A stretch of DNA of 44,598 nucleotides. Source: Bacteroides sp. UBA7333. Its GTDB lineage: Bacteria > Bacteroidota > Bacteroidia > Bacteroidales > Bacteroidaceae. Numbering within the stretch: position 1 is the stretch's first letter; each line of letters begins with the position of its first letter. A program made the translations under genes and the position numbers. The DNA lies in the NCBI GenBank assembly GCA_002471195.1, contig DKPN01000071.1:1-44598 (forward strand), written 5' to 3'. The notes below the pieces were generated by a model, which saw only the letters and a program-made list of their open reading frames with translations, made no database searches and was not told the origin of the DNA. This document shows, one piece after another, positions 16,573 through 25,378 of this stretch.

Positions 16573-19500
16573 ATGAAAAAGAAATTCTTAAGTTTTTTAG
16601 TTCTATCTATCTGTTGTGTATTGACTGCGACAGCAATAGCATCTGAACGAAAAATAACAGGAGTTGTCATGTCGGGCGACTATAATGAGCCACTCATTGG
16701 TGCTTCTGTTTTTGTTTCGAAAGAAAATCTAAATAAAGCAGGAAACTCTAATGCTACTATTGGAGGCATTACTGATATGGATGGACATTTCTCAATTAAT
16801 ATTCCCAAAAATATTCATTACATTGAAGTAAGTTATTTGGGTTATGAGCCGCAAACAATTCATATTCTTCCTAATAAAAATGAATATAAGATAACGCTAC
16901 AGCCTTCTTCTACCGTGTTGGATGCTGTAGTTGTAACTGGTTATCAAACTATTGAACGCAGAAAATTGACAGCTGCTGTTTCGAAAATTGATATAACCGA
17001 CGATAAACTTGGTTCGGTGATGAGTATTGATCAAGCCTTATCGGGGCAGATTGCCGGTTTATCAGCTATATCATCTTCAGGGTCTCCAGGTGCTCCTGCT
17101 AAAATTCGAATTCGCGGTACAGCTTCTTTAAATGGTACCCAAGACCCTTTATGGGTATTAGATGGTGTACCAATGGTAGGTACAGAAATTCCTTCTATGG
17201 AAGAGTTGAAAGATATAGATAATATTTATCAATCATCCATCGCTGGATTAAATCCATCGGATATTGAGAGTATTACAGTACTCAAAGACGCTGCAGCAAC
17301 CGCAATATATGGTGCACGCGCTGCGAATGGTGTAATTGTGATTACTACTAAAAATGGTAAAGCCGGAAAACCACAAATTAATTTTTCAACACGTCTTTCG
17401 TATTCACCAAAAATTAATATCGATCGGTTGAATTTGTTAAATTCTGATGAAAAGGTAAATCTTGAGCTAGATTTATTGAAAAGCAATTACATCTATAGAG
17501 AGAATAAAGGTGAAGTTGCGCGTATCATTTCGCGTTACGGATTGACTAATGCTTATAAGAATGGGGGATGGGGTGCTTTAACTTCGGACGCTCAGAATGA
17601 TATTCTTGAATTGAAATCGACTACAACCGATTGGAATGATATTATTTTCAGAGGCACTTTCAATCAAGAGTACAATGTAAGTCTTTCGGGAGGTTCTGAA
17701 AAAGCAACTTATTATACTTCATTAGGTTATTATGATGAGAAAGGTAATGTAAAAGGCGAAGAAGCAAACCGCTTAAATGTAGTTTTGAAAACTTCATACA
17801 AAGTGAATAAAATGCTTAAACTTGGTGCTTCACTTTTTGCGAATCGTCGTACAAATAAGTCTAACCTGAAAGACCATGATAGCTTTACGAATCCTGTGTA
17901 TTATTCTCGAAGAGCCAATCCATACCAAAATCCATTCGACATGGATGGCAACTATATATACGATATCGACATTCAAGGTAAGGGTGATTCCGATTTAAAA
18001 TTCAACATATTTGAAGAAAGAGCCAATACTTCCAATCAACAAGTTACAAATGCATTATCGGCTATATTCGATGGTGAGTTGCGTTTTAATGATAAGTTTA
18101 AGGCTACATCACAAGTTGGTTTACAATTGGATGCAGTGTCGAGAGAATCGATTGCCGATCATGAAAGTTATGCTATGCGAAAAGATAAAGAGCGTTCTAC
18201 CATTATGATTAATAATGTATATCAATCGTTCTTGCCTGATGGTGGTAAACATTTTGAATCGTCTAGTTCGAATTCACAAGTAAACTGGAAAGCTCAAGCT
18301 GAATATCGTGATAGTTATAAAAATGCTCACGAATGGGAAGTGATGGCAGGTACTGAAGTTCGCAAAACATGGTATAGCTCCATCGGATCAACAGGTTATG
18401 GTTTCGATCGTAAGACATTGACAACTAAACCCGTTATTTTCCCTAATGAAACTTGGGCTCGATCATTTCCATTGCATACAAAGGCATATAGCGAAAATGC
18501 TTTCGCTTCTTTCTTCTCGACAGGATCATACTCTTTGTTGCAGCGTTATACATTTGGTGCTAGTGTTCGTTTTGATGGATCAGATATATTTGGGGTATCA
18601 AAAAAATACCGTTTCTTACCCTTATACTCTTTTAGTGGATTATGGCGTATTAGTAATGAGAAATTCATGAAGCGCTTTACTAAAATCGATAATTGGGTAG
18701 TAAGAGCTTCGTATGGTGTGCAGGGAAATATTGATAAAAATACCTCTTCGTATGTGATGGGTAACTATGTGAACGTTGGAATATTGCCGGGTATCACTGA
18801 AGACATGATTGATGTGAGTACACCCCCCAATAAACGTTTACGTTGGGAAAAAACTAAAACCATGAACTTTGGTAGTGATATCTCTTTATTTAATAATGCG
18901 ATTAATTTATCGGTAGATTATTATAGACGTATCGGTTCCGATTTGATTGCTTTGCAAATGCTTCCATTAGAAACCGGTTTTACATCTATGTTGGTCAATT
19001 GGGCTAGTATGCGTAACGAAGGTTTTGAAGTTTCATTATCGACACGCAATATTAATAAGAACGGTTTTTCTTGGTTTACTAACTTTAATCTGGGTTACAA
19101 CCAAAATAAAGTATTGCGCGAGTCAGTACCATCGAATCAAACTACACCAGGTCGCGAAGGCTATCCTGTAGGAGCATTATTTGCATACAAATCGGCAGGG
19201 TTAGATGACGAGGGTTATCCTCTGTTTTACAATAAAGCCGGCGAAAAGGTAACTGCAGTCGAATTATTGAAATTGAATAGTGCGGGTGCTAGTACCTTGA
19301 GTGCTGCCGAACAAAGAGATTTGTATAGTTATATCGGTTCTACCGATCCATTGTTTTCGGGAGGTTTCTCTAATACCTTTAATATAAAACGTTTTGAAAT
19401 CGGAGTGAATTTTATTTTCAATTTCAAAATGTATACACGTGTTACGCCATCCTATTCTCCAACCAATTTTGATAGAGGTATGAACACTAACAGAGATATA

Positions 19501-19854
19501 TTGGATCGATGGACTCCTGGAAATACAAATACCGTATTCCCGGTGTTGATGGATGATTCTAAACGTAGAGCCGAATATATTCAATATTCAGAATTCCCAT
19601 TGTATTCGATGATGGATACATGGGTGAAACGCGCCGATCATGTACGATTACAAAACTTGCGTGTTGGTTATAAAATTCCTGAATTGTGGACCAACCGTTT
19701 GGGCATTGCAAATGCGACGGTAGCTATTGAAGGACGTAATTTATTTGTTTTTGGAGCCGATTATAAAAATTATTTGGATCCTGAAACGATGGGTAATCAA
19801 TTTGCTCAACCGATTCCACGTTCATTTACATTTAACTTGAATGTGAACTTTTAA
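16573..19854 (+). CDS. SusC/RagA-family TonB-dependent outer-membrane transporter
   Basis: A 1093-residue TonB-dependent transporter. The signal peptide covers about residues 1-23. A carboxypeptidase-D-like regulatory domain spans about 27-113, and a TonB-box-like stretch VLDAVVVTGYQ lies near 115-125. A plug domain follows at about 130-260, containing the SusC-type signature IRIRGTASLNGTQDPLWVLDG. The remainder is a beta-barrel ending in an aromatic-flanked FTFNLNVNF. Length is typical for SusC. It stands 10 bp before a SusD-like gene, the standard pair. Upstream lies a metalloprotease and no glycosidase is nearby, so peptides are a more likely cargo than glycans, as in RagAB of Porphyromonas. 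There is no FecR/ECF gene at this locus. Confidence 0.95.
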   Translation: MKKKFLSFLVLSICCVLTATAIASERKITGVVMSGDYNEPLIGASVFVSKENLNKAGNSNATIGGITDMDGHFSINIPKNIHYIEVSYLGYEPQTIHILPNKNEYKITLQPSSTVLDAVVVTGYQTIERRKLTAAVSKIDITDDKLGSVMSIDQALSGQIAGLSAISSSGSPGAPAKIRIRGTASLNGTQDPLWVLDGVPMVGTEIPSMEELKDIDNIYQSSIAGLNPSDIESITVLKDAAATAIYGARAANGVIVITTKNGKAGKPQINFSTRLSYSPKINIDRLNLLNSDEKVNLELDLLKSNYIYRENKGEVARIISRYGLTNAYKNGGWGALTSDAQNDILELKSTTTDWNDIIFRGTFNQEYNVSLSGGSEKATYYTSLGYYDEKGNVKGEEANRLNVVLKTSYKVNKMLKLGASLFANRRTNKSNLKDHDSFTNPVYYSRRANPYQNPFDMDGNYIYDIDIQGKGDSDLKFNIFEERANTSNQQVTNALSAIFDGELRFNDKFKATSQVGLQLDAVSRESIADHESYAMRKDKERSTIMINNVYQSFLPDGGKHFESSSSNSQVNWKAQAEYRDSYKNAHEWEVMAGTEVRKTWYSSIGSTGYGFDRKTLTTKPVIFPNETWARSFPLHTKAYSENAFASFFSTGSYSLLQRYTFGASVRFDGSDIFGVSKKYRFLPLYSFSGLWRISNEKFMKRFTKIDNWVVRASYGVQGNIDKNTSSYVMGNYVNVGILPGITEDMIDVSTPPNKRLRWEKTKTMNFGSDISLFNNAINLSVDYYRRIGSDLIALQMLPLETGFTSMLVNWASMRNEGFEVSLSTRNINKNGFSWFTNFNLGYNQNKVLRESVPSNQTTPGREGYPVGALFAYKSAGLDDEGYPLFYNKAGEKVTAVELLKLNSAGASTLSAAEQRDLYSYIGSTDPLFSGGFSNTFNIKRFEIGVNFIFNFKMYTRVTPSYSPTNFDRGMNTNRDILDRWTPGNTNTVFPVLMDDSKRRAEYIQYSEFPLYSMMDTWVKRADHVRLQNLRVGYKIPELWTNRLGIANATVAIEGRNLFVFGADYKNYLDPETMGNQFAQPIPRSFTFNLNVNF

Positions 19855-19864
19855 AAATTGAATC

Positions 19865-21208
19865 ATGAAGAATAAAATAAATATATTAAGCCTGCTCGCC
19901 GTGGTTTTTGTTTTTGCGAGTTGCGATAATTTTCTTGATATACAACCCGTGGGTAAGGTGATACCTCGCACGGCAAAAGAGTTCAGAGAAATGTTGACAC
20001 AATCATATTCGGCATTGCCTAATGATAGAAGTTTATCTACATTTCGTTCGGACGAACTTATAATGGATGGCTCGTTGACTGCCAATGATATTAATTCATA
20101 CAAAGATATTTGGTCATGGAACGATTATGCTCCCAATGAAAATACAGCTGCATTCAATTGGAGACGTTACTACCAATCGATGTTTATCGCCAATTATACT
20201 ATCGAATCGAAAGATATAATTGAAGAGGGCACTCCCCAAGAAATTAATCAATTGGTCGGCGAATCTTATATGCTTCGTGCATACATACACTTTTTGCTAG
20301 TCAACCTTTATGGTCCTGCTTATACACATTGTGATCCACAGTCGGCAAAAGCTATTCCATTGAAGTTGAACAGTGATACAGAAGCCGTATTGAAACGTAA
20401 TACTGTAGGTGAGATTTATCAATCTATCCTTTCCGATTTGAATTCAGCCGTTCAATATTTAAACGTGGATCAATGGGATTTGGGTTATAACTATCGTTTT
20501 ACCACATTGAGTGTAGAGGCATTACGTTCGCGTGTATACTTGTACATGGGCGATTGGAAGCAATCTCTCAAAGCATCCGAAGAACTATTGAAACATAAAA
20601 ATAGCTTGGTCGATTTATCTACTTCGACTACACTTCCTAATGAGTATAATTCGATTGAAAGTATCATTGCTTTAGAAACAAGTATGACTGCACAGCATGT
20701 AAGAGCTGCTAAAGTAGCAAGTAGTTTCTGGAAGTTATATGTATCGGGCGATTATAGAAGAACAAAATATTATAAGCAAGTTACCGCTTCTAATATTCAA
20801 GTTTTAAAAGGAGGAAGCAATCAATATGCATGTTCGTTTAGAACCGGAGAAGTTTACCTGAACGCAGCAGAAGCAAATTGTCAATTGGGTAATGATGGTG
20901 GCATGGAAAGTGCAAAAGACTATCTATTGACATTAATGAAGCACCGTTACAACACAAACACATATGCCAACAAAGAAACGGCTATTAATGGGATGACTCA
21001 ATCGGAGTTATTGGAAGAAATTTATAATGAACGCGCTCGCGAACTAGCGTTCGAAGGTCACCGATGGTTTGATTTGCGACGCACTACACAGCCACTAATA
21101 GAAAAGAAATTTGGAACGGAAGTTTATACCTTATCGGCCAATGACGAAAGATATACCATTCGTATACCAAGTGATGCTATTGAGGCAAATCCTGAACTAA
21201 GCAACTAA
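19865..21208 (+). CDS. SusD/RagB-family surface lipoprotein
   Basis: A 447-residue lipoprotein that caps the SusC barrel and binds its substrate. The leader ends in the lipobox FASC with acylated Cys20, followed by DNFLD, a usual SusD mature start. Helical TPR-like repeats are suggested around 60-150 and 200-240, and the SusD-typical segment NERARELAFEGHRWFDLRR lies near 390-408. It is somewhat short against the usual 480-600 residues. It is translated 10 bp after susC. A very strong hairpin immediately follows the gene and probably ends or attenuates the transcript. Confidence 0.93.
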   Translation: MKNKINILSLLAVVFVFASCDNFLDIQPVGKVIPRTAKEFREMLTQSYSALPNDRSLSTFRSDELIMDGSLTANDINSYKDIWSWNDYAPNENTAAFNWRRYYQSMFIANYTIESKDIIEEGTPQEINQLVGESYMLRAYIHFLLVNLYGPAYTHCDPQSAKAIPLKLNSDTEAVLKRNTVGEIYQSILSDLNSAVQYLNVDQWDLGYNYRFTTLSVEALRSRVYLYMGDWKQSLKASEELLKHKNSLVDLSTSTTLPNEYNSIESIIALETSMTAQHVRAAKVASSFWKLYVSGDYRRTKYYKQVTASNIQVLKGGSNQYACSFRTGEVYLNAAEANCQLGNDGGMESAKDYLLTLMKHRYNTNTYANKETAINGMTQSELLEEIYNERARELAFEGHRWFDLRRTTQPLIEKKFGTEVYTLSANDERYTIRIPSDAIEANPELSN

Positions 21209-21213
21209 AGAGA

Positions 21214-21251
21214 TTGTTTATGTGAGGTACATTTGTACCTCACATAAACAA
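21214..21251 (+). terminator. Strong hairpin after susD
   Basis: A perfect 17-bp stem, 21214-21230 with 21235-21251, and an ATTT loop, starting 5 bp past the susD stop. No U-run follows. It lies between susD and the T9SS protein gene, so it could be a full terminator or an attenuating or stabilising element inside a longer operon. Confidence 0.65.
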
Positions 21252-21290
21252 ATTAAATTATATATGTAAAAACAATAAAAACAGTTATTT

Positions 21291-23006
21291 ATGAAGAAAC
21301 AATTACTTACAATTTTCCTTGCGGCAATGACATGCGGATTGTATGCACAACCGCAATTGCAAAATGATTGGACCAAATCGCAAAGCGATATTATTTCGGT
21401 TGATGCAGCGAATAACAGTAATCCAATGGCTATCACATTGCAAAATGAGGTATATGCAACTGGGGTATTTAATGCAGAGTTTACTTTTGGTGGTCATGTA
21501 TTAGAACATCTTGCTAATAGCTCTTATTTAGTAAAATATAGTGCAACAGGAGCTGAAATGTGGGGTGTATCATTATATGGTGCTGCAACTATTAAGGCCA
21601 TTACTACCGATACAGAAGGTAATGTATACATTGCAGGTAATATTGCCGATGAAGTTGTGTTTAATACTACAAGCGGTGAACCGATTTCTCTATATGGTGC
21701 AATAGCTCCTGATGGTACTACTTACTATACAAAACAATCGGTAGGTTTTATAGCGAAATACAATGCTGATGGCGCGTTGCAATCTGCAAAAGCTTTTACT
21801 CCTCAAGCCCTTCCTGTGTTTGCAACTCAAGGTACTGAAGATGGAGAAAATTTCTTTAATATCAATAAGATTGAATTTAACGAAGGACAATTGTATTTAT
21901 CGGCATTGTATACCGGTTCTACAACATTTGATAATTTGACTTTTGAAGGCAGTTATTTAGACTATTTCGGTGGTGGTTTTATGTTTATCAATCTTAAGTG
22001 TGCTTCTGTTTTTTCACTTGATAGTGATTTAAACGCAACCGGTATAGTTGCACAACTTGGTGTAGACCAACCACAAAGTGGTTCTGAAATGAATGTTTTG
22101 AGTTGCTCATTTGCTATTAACGATGGTATGTTATACTCTGGATTTGTAGCCAATGGTGACCAAAAGTTGACTGTGGGTAGTACTTCAGAACTATACAATC
22201 TTGCAATCCCTGGTGACGGTAATGTAGAATATGGTTACATTATGTCTGTGATTAACCTAGGCGATAATAGATTGTTGACCTCAAAAAAATATTCAACTAC
22301 TCACGATGCTTTTGGTAACAAATGTACTATTAATAATATGATGGCAAATAATAACGTTTTATTTGTAACAGGTACTTTCAATACCACTTTGGCTTTCGAT
22401 GATACACAAACTAGTACTACTACTAATGATATCTACTTTGCAAGTTTAAATAAATCGACACTTGATGTAAACTGGGCAAATATATCTGGTGTAAACGAAG
22501 GAGCAACTAATCAAGATGAAGAGGTGATTAGTGCATCTGCTTTGGTTACTGATTATGCTTATGTAGGAGGTTATATTGCCAAAATTAGCGGTTCTGCATA
22601 TCAATCGGCTTTAGGATTTTGGGTGAAATTGGCTTCGGGAGAGGTTGTAGTTGATGCTCCGGCTAATGCATGTACAGGAATCGCTTCGATGGATACAAAA
22701 TTGGCTTCAGCTAGCTATAATAATGCTACTCCAAGCGAAAACACTTTTAAATTACAAACAATCATCCCTTCTTCTGTATCGAACATCGATAAAGAAAACA
22801 GTATTTTGATTTATCCAAATCCTGTTGTTGATGTATTGAACTTCTCTAAAGAATGTGATGTTGTAGTAGCCAACATGGTTGGCGCAATTGTGAAACAAGC
22901 GAATAATGTAACTAGCATGAATGTTTCTGATTTAACAATGGGAACTTATATTGTGAGAGTTACTACCAATGATACAGTAAATACTTACAAAGTATTGAAA
23001 AAATAA
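21291..23006 (+). CDS. Secreted surface protein with propeller-like repeats and T9SS type A sorting signal
   Basis: A 571-residue exported protein of unknown function. A signal peptide covers residues 1-20 and ends in LYAQ. The middle contains recurrent segments such as GNVYIAGN and YAYVGGYI, suggesting beta-propeller (SBBP-like) blades, though exact repeats are weak. From about residue 500 the protein has a type A T9SS C-terminal domain: IYPNPVVDVLNF near the start, then TYIVRVTTNDTVNTYKVLKK at the very end. Such domains direct passage through the type IX secretion system and attachment to the cell surface. It follows the SusCD pair by 82 bp across a strong hairpin. A surface adhesin or substrate-binding role next to the peptide-uptake genes is inference; no catalytic motif was seen. 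Confidence 0.85.
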   Translation: MKKQLLTIFLAAMTCGLYAQPQLQNDWTKSQSDIISVDAANNSNPMAITLQNEVYATGVFNAEFTFGGHVLEHLANSSYLVKYSATGAEMWGVSLYGAATIKAITTDTEGNVYIAGNIADEVVFNTTSGEPISLYGAIAPDGTTYYTKQSVGFIAKYNADGALQSAKAFTPQALPVFATQGTEDGENFFNINKIEFNEGQLYLSALYTGSTTFDNLTFEGSYLDYFGGGFMFINLKCASVFSLDSDLNATGIVAQLGVDQPQSGSEMNVLSCSFAINDGMLYSGFVANGDQKLTVGSTSELYNLAIPGDGNVEYGYIMSVINLGDNRLLTSKKYSTTHDAFGNKCTINNMMANNNVLFVTGTFNTTLAFDDTQTSTTTNDIYFASLNKSTLDVNWANISGVNEGATNQDEEVISASALVTDYAYVGGYIAKISGSAYQSALGFWVKLASGEVVVDAPANACTGIASMDTKLASASYNNATPSENTFKLQTIIPSSVSNIDKENSILIYPNPVVDVLNFSKECDVVVANMVGAIVKQANNVTSMNVSDLTMGTYIVRVTTNDTVNTYKVLKK

Positions 23007-23022
23007 GATTTCGTCAATAGAT

Positions 23023-23062
23023 AAAAAAGGTGTAATATCGCATTCGATATTACACCTTTTTT
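23023..23062. terminator. Terminator after the T9SS protein gene
   Basis: A perfect 18-bp stem, 23023-23040 with 23045-23062, and a CATT loop. It ends in six T residues and begins with six A residues, so it has the classical intrinsic-terminator form in both directions. Confidence 0.88.
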
Positions 23063-23099
23063 GTATGATATTTTCATGCAAATCATATCATCGTTAGTT

Positions 23100-23155
23100 G
23101 TTGATATTTATGTCGATAAATCTTAATAATTAATTTGTGTTTTGTTGATATTTAT
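23100..23155. repeat. Short direct repeat GTTGATATTTAT
   Basis: Two 12-bp copies, 23100-23111 and 23144-23155, lie 44 bp apart between two terminators of convergent genes. No function is apparent, and chance is possible in AT-rich DNA. Confidence 0.3.
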
Positions 23156-23175
23156 CGGCATTATTGTATAAAACT

Positions 23176-23214
23176 ATAAAGCGAGCATTTTAATTTGTAA
23201 AATGCCCGCTTTAT
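23176..23214 (-). terminator. Terminator of the acyl-CoA synthetase gene
   Basis: A 17-bp stem, 23176-23192 with 23198-23214, and a 5-nt loop. The single mismatch becomes a G-U pair only when the minus strand is transcribed, which assigns it to the minus-strand gene ending at 23233. Confidence 0.65.
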
Positions 23215-23232
23215 GCTGAAAGTTCATACTGC

Positions 23233-24906
23233 TTATTCATTAATATCTTGATACATGAATCGCTTTATACTTTTCTTTGCCGTCTTTTCAAACTCCTCAA
23301 AATGGATTTTAACTTTGCTGATTTGACTATATTTAGGTAGCAATATATTTAATTCATTTTTATTCGATTCCATCTGTTTTTCAATATCAGATTGCTGTAG
23401 GCCATGTGCGAAAGCATCATCGAAATCGGGATAGATCAGTGCAACTAGCTTATCATTCTGCATTACAATCAACGATTCCGACACATATAGCATATTATTA
23501 AGCTTGCTTTCAATCTCTTCGGGATATATGTTTTGTCCCGATGAGTTTAATAATAGATTCTTGCAACGTCCTTTTATAGTGACAAAACCTTCTTCATCCA
23601 TTGTGGCCATGTCTCCGGTATGTAGCCATCCGTTTGCGTCAATAATTTGATGGGTTGCTTCTTCATTCTTATAATATCCCAACATCAAATTGTCGCCCTT
23701 ACATATTATTTCACCCGCTATGTTTTTGGGATCTCGAGAGTCGATTTGTACTTCCATTCGGGTAGCGGCTTTACCACAAGAACCTTTTTTTAATTCTTTC
23801 CATCGGCTCGAACAAATTACAGGACCACATTCAGTCATTCCATAAACAATGTTGTATGGAAAATTAATACGTTTTAAAAATTTCTCGATATCAGCATTAA
23901 AAGGCGCTCCTCCAATAATAATATCCTCAAAATTATTGCCGAAAATCTCCATCGCTGCCTTGCGAGCGGCATTCTTTATCTTGTCGTTAATAAATGGAAC
24001 ATGCAGCAATAATCGACCAATGCGATTGTCTACCTTAGGCAATACCTCTTTCTTTATAATCTTCTCAACAATAAGTGGAACACATGAAATTAGTTTCGGT
24101 TTAATTTCGGCGAACGATTGTGCAATAATTTTCGGTGAAGGCATTCGTGTTAGAAAATAGAGATGTGCCCCCGCCGAAAATCCATATAAGAAATCGTATA
24201 CCATACCAAATACATGGCCTAAAGGAAGCATTGATACTACTGCATCTCCCGCTTTTAGTGGGCGCATCTCGTAGCAATATGCTATATTCGACCAAATGCT
24301 TTTGCAAGGAAGCATCACGCCTTTCGAATAGCCAGTAGTGCCCGATGTATAATTAATGATAACAAGATCATTGGGTTTCGGCTTAAAATATTTTACGTGC
24401 TCTTGGCGAAAGTTTTTAGGATATAAAGCACCATAAATCTGATTGCGATGTTCGGTGACATAGGTTAGTTCATCGTTTTTTGATTGTAAAATCTTGAAAT
24501 TATTTAAACTACCAATTCCCTTTAAAAGAGGCATAGCATCTTCGTTTAAGTTTTCCCAAACCTGATCGTCTACAAACAAAAGTTTCGCCTCCGAATGATT
24601 CACGATATGGTGTATATTGTCTGCTTTAAACTCATGTAGAATAGGAACAACAACTGCACCATAGGTGATGGTGCTCAAAAAGCTAACTGCCCAATTGGCA
24701 CTATTGCGGCCACATACGGCAACTTTATCTCCCGGCTTGATACCGGCTTTATCTAAAACAATATGAAATTTTGCGATTTTTCTTGCTACATCTTTATATT
24801 GTAAAGTAATGCCTTTGTAATCGGTCAATGCATTTAAATTCCAATTGGTGATTATGCTTCTTTCAATATACTCGATTAATCCTTTTTGATGTTCCATTTT
24901 GCACAT
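23233..24906 (-). CDS. AMP-dependent long-chain acyl-CoA synthetase
   Basis: A 557-residue enzyme of the ANL (AMP-binding) superfamily that activates fatty acids to acyl-CoA through an acyl-adenylate. The P-loop signature YTSGTTGYSKGVML lies near residue 190. YGMTECGPV (A5) and GWLHTGDMATMDEEGFVTIKGR (A7-A8) follow. The C-terminal lysine region is KSIKRFMYQDINE. Length fits bacterial FadD15/FACL-type enzymes. The inner ATG at 24897 (MEHQKG) may be the true start, three codons in. It is monocistronic, with its own terminator and a -7 element upstream. Acyl-chain specificity cannot be read. It presumably feeds phospholipid remodelling or fatty-acid recycling. Confidence 0.9.
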   Translation of the reverse strand: MCKMEHQKGLIEYIERSIITNWNLNALTDYKGITLQYKDVARKIAKFHIVLDKAGIKPGDKVAVCGRNSANWAVSFLSTITYGAVVVPILHEFKADNIHHIVNHSEAKLLFVDDQVWENLNEDAMPLLKGIGSLNNFKILQSKNDELTYVTEHRNQIYGALYPKNFRQEHVKYFKPKPNDLVIINYTSGTTGYSKGVMLPCKSIWSNIAYCYEMRPLKAGDAVVSMLPLGHVFGMVYDFLYGFSAGAHLYFLTRMPSPKIIAQSFAEIKPKLISCVPLIVEKIIKKEVLPKVDNRIGRLLLHVPFINDKIKNAARKAAMEIFGNNFEDIIIGGAPFNADIEKFLKRINFPYNIVYGMTECGPVICSSRWKELKKGSCGKAATRMEVQIDSRDPKNIAGEIICKGDNLMLGYYKNEEATHQIIDANGWLHTGDMATMDEEGFVTIKGRCKNLLLNSSGQNIYPEEIESKLNNMLYVSESLIVMQNDKLVALIYPDFDDAFAHGLQQSDIEKQMESNKNELNILLPKYSQISKVKIHFEEFEKTAKKSIKRFMYQDINE

Positions 24907-24922
24907 TTTCTAAAAATATGCG

Positions 24923-24930
24923 CAAAAATA
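24923..24930 (-). promoter_or_regulatory. -7 element for the acyl-CoA synthetase gene
   Basis: TATTTTTG on the minus strand matches TAnnTTTG. It lies 16 bases before the outer ATG and 25 before the inner one. No matching -33 TTG was seen. Confidence 0.4.
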
Positions 24931-25038
24931 CGATTTCAATAATAGAATAGATATCTATATATCGAAAATTACGATATATTAACAATGATGGTAATTCTCT
25001 AATAAATCGATAATAAATCGTGTAAAATAAAAAGAGTT

Positions 25039-25080
25039 TAACAATAAGGTGTTATAAGAAAACATAATTATTAAATAATT
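25039..25080. promoter_or_regulatory. Inverted repeats upstream of the cyd operon
   Basis: Two symmetric elements lie 47-88 bp before the first cyd-operon gene. TAACA-N6-TGTTA (25039-25054) has the 5-6-5 geometry of CRP/FNR-type sites, and AATTATT-A-AATAATT (25066-25080) is a perfect 7-1-7 palindrome. Oxygen-linked control of a bd oxidase is expected, but both elements are AT-rich and no binding protein can be assigned. Confidence 0.3.
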
Positions 25081-25126
25081 GTTATTATATAAGGAGTCTA
25101 TTTATTAATTATAGGATAGCGATATT

Positions 25127-25345
25127 ATGAAAAATATTTTTTCGAAGATATGGTATTTGTATTATGATGGTTTTTGCAACATGACAATTGGTAAAACATT
25201 GTGGATGATTATATTAGTAAAACTATTCATTATGTTCTTTGTGTTACGACTTTTCTTCTTCCCTAATTATTTTAAAGATATGCCCAATGATAAGGCTAAA
25301 AGTGAATTTGTAGGGACTGAGCTGATTAAGCGATCGAATCCATAA
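25127..25345 (+). CDS. DUF4492 small membrane protein of the cyd operon
   Basis: A 72-residue protein with a single membrane segment at about 22-44 and the DUF4492 pattern WYLYYDGFCNMTIGKTLW at the N-terminus. Members of this family are found just upstream of cydA in Bacteroidetes, as here (33 bp gap). It is probably an accessory subunit or assembly factor for the bd oxidase. That role is inferred from conserved position and not from any visible catalytic motif. Confidence 0.85.
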   Translation: MKNIFSKIWYLYYDGFCNMTIGKTLWMIILVKLFIMFFVLRLFFFPNYFKDMPNDKAKSEFVGTELIKRSNP

Positions 25346-25378
25346 AAAATATATTAATCAATTAAATGCAAAAAAAAT

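Noticed and set aside
21228..21235. TACATTTG as a promoter element for the T9SS protein
   Set aside because: It matches TAnnTTTG but sits across the loop of the susD hairpin, and there is no TTG at -33 spacing, so the match is probably incidental to the hairpin.
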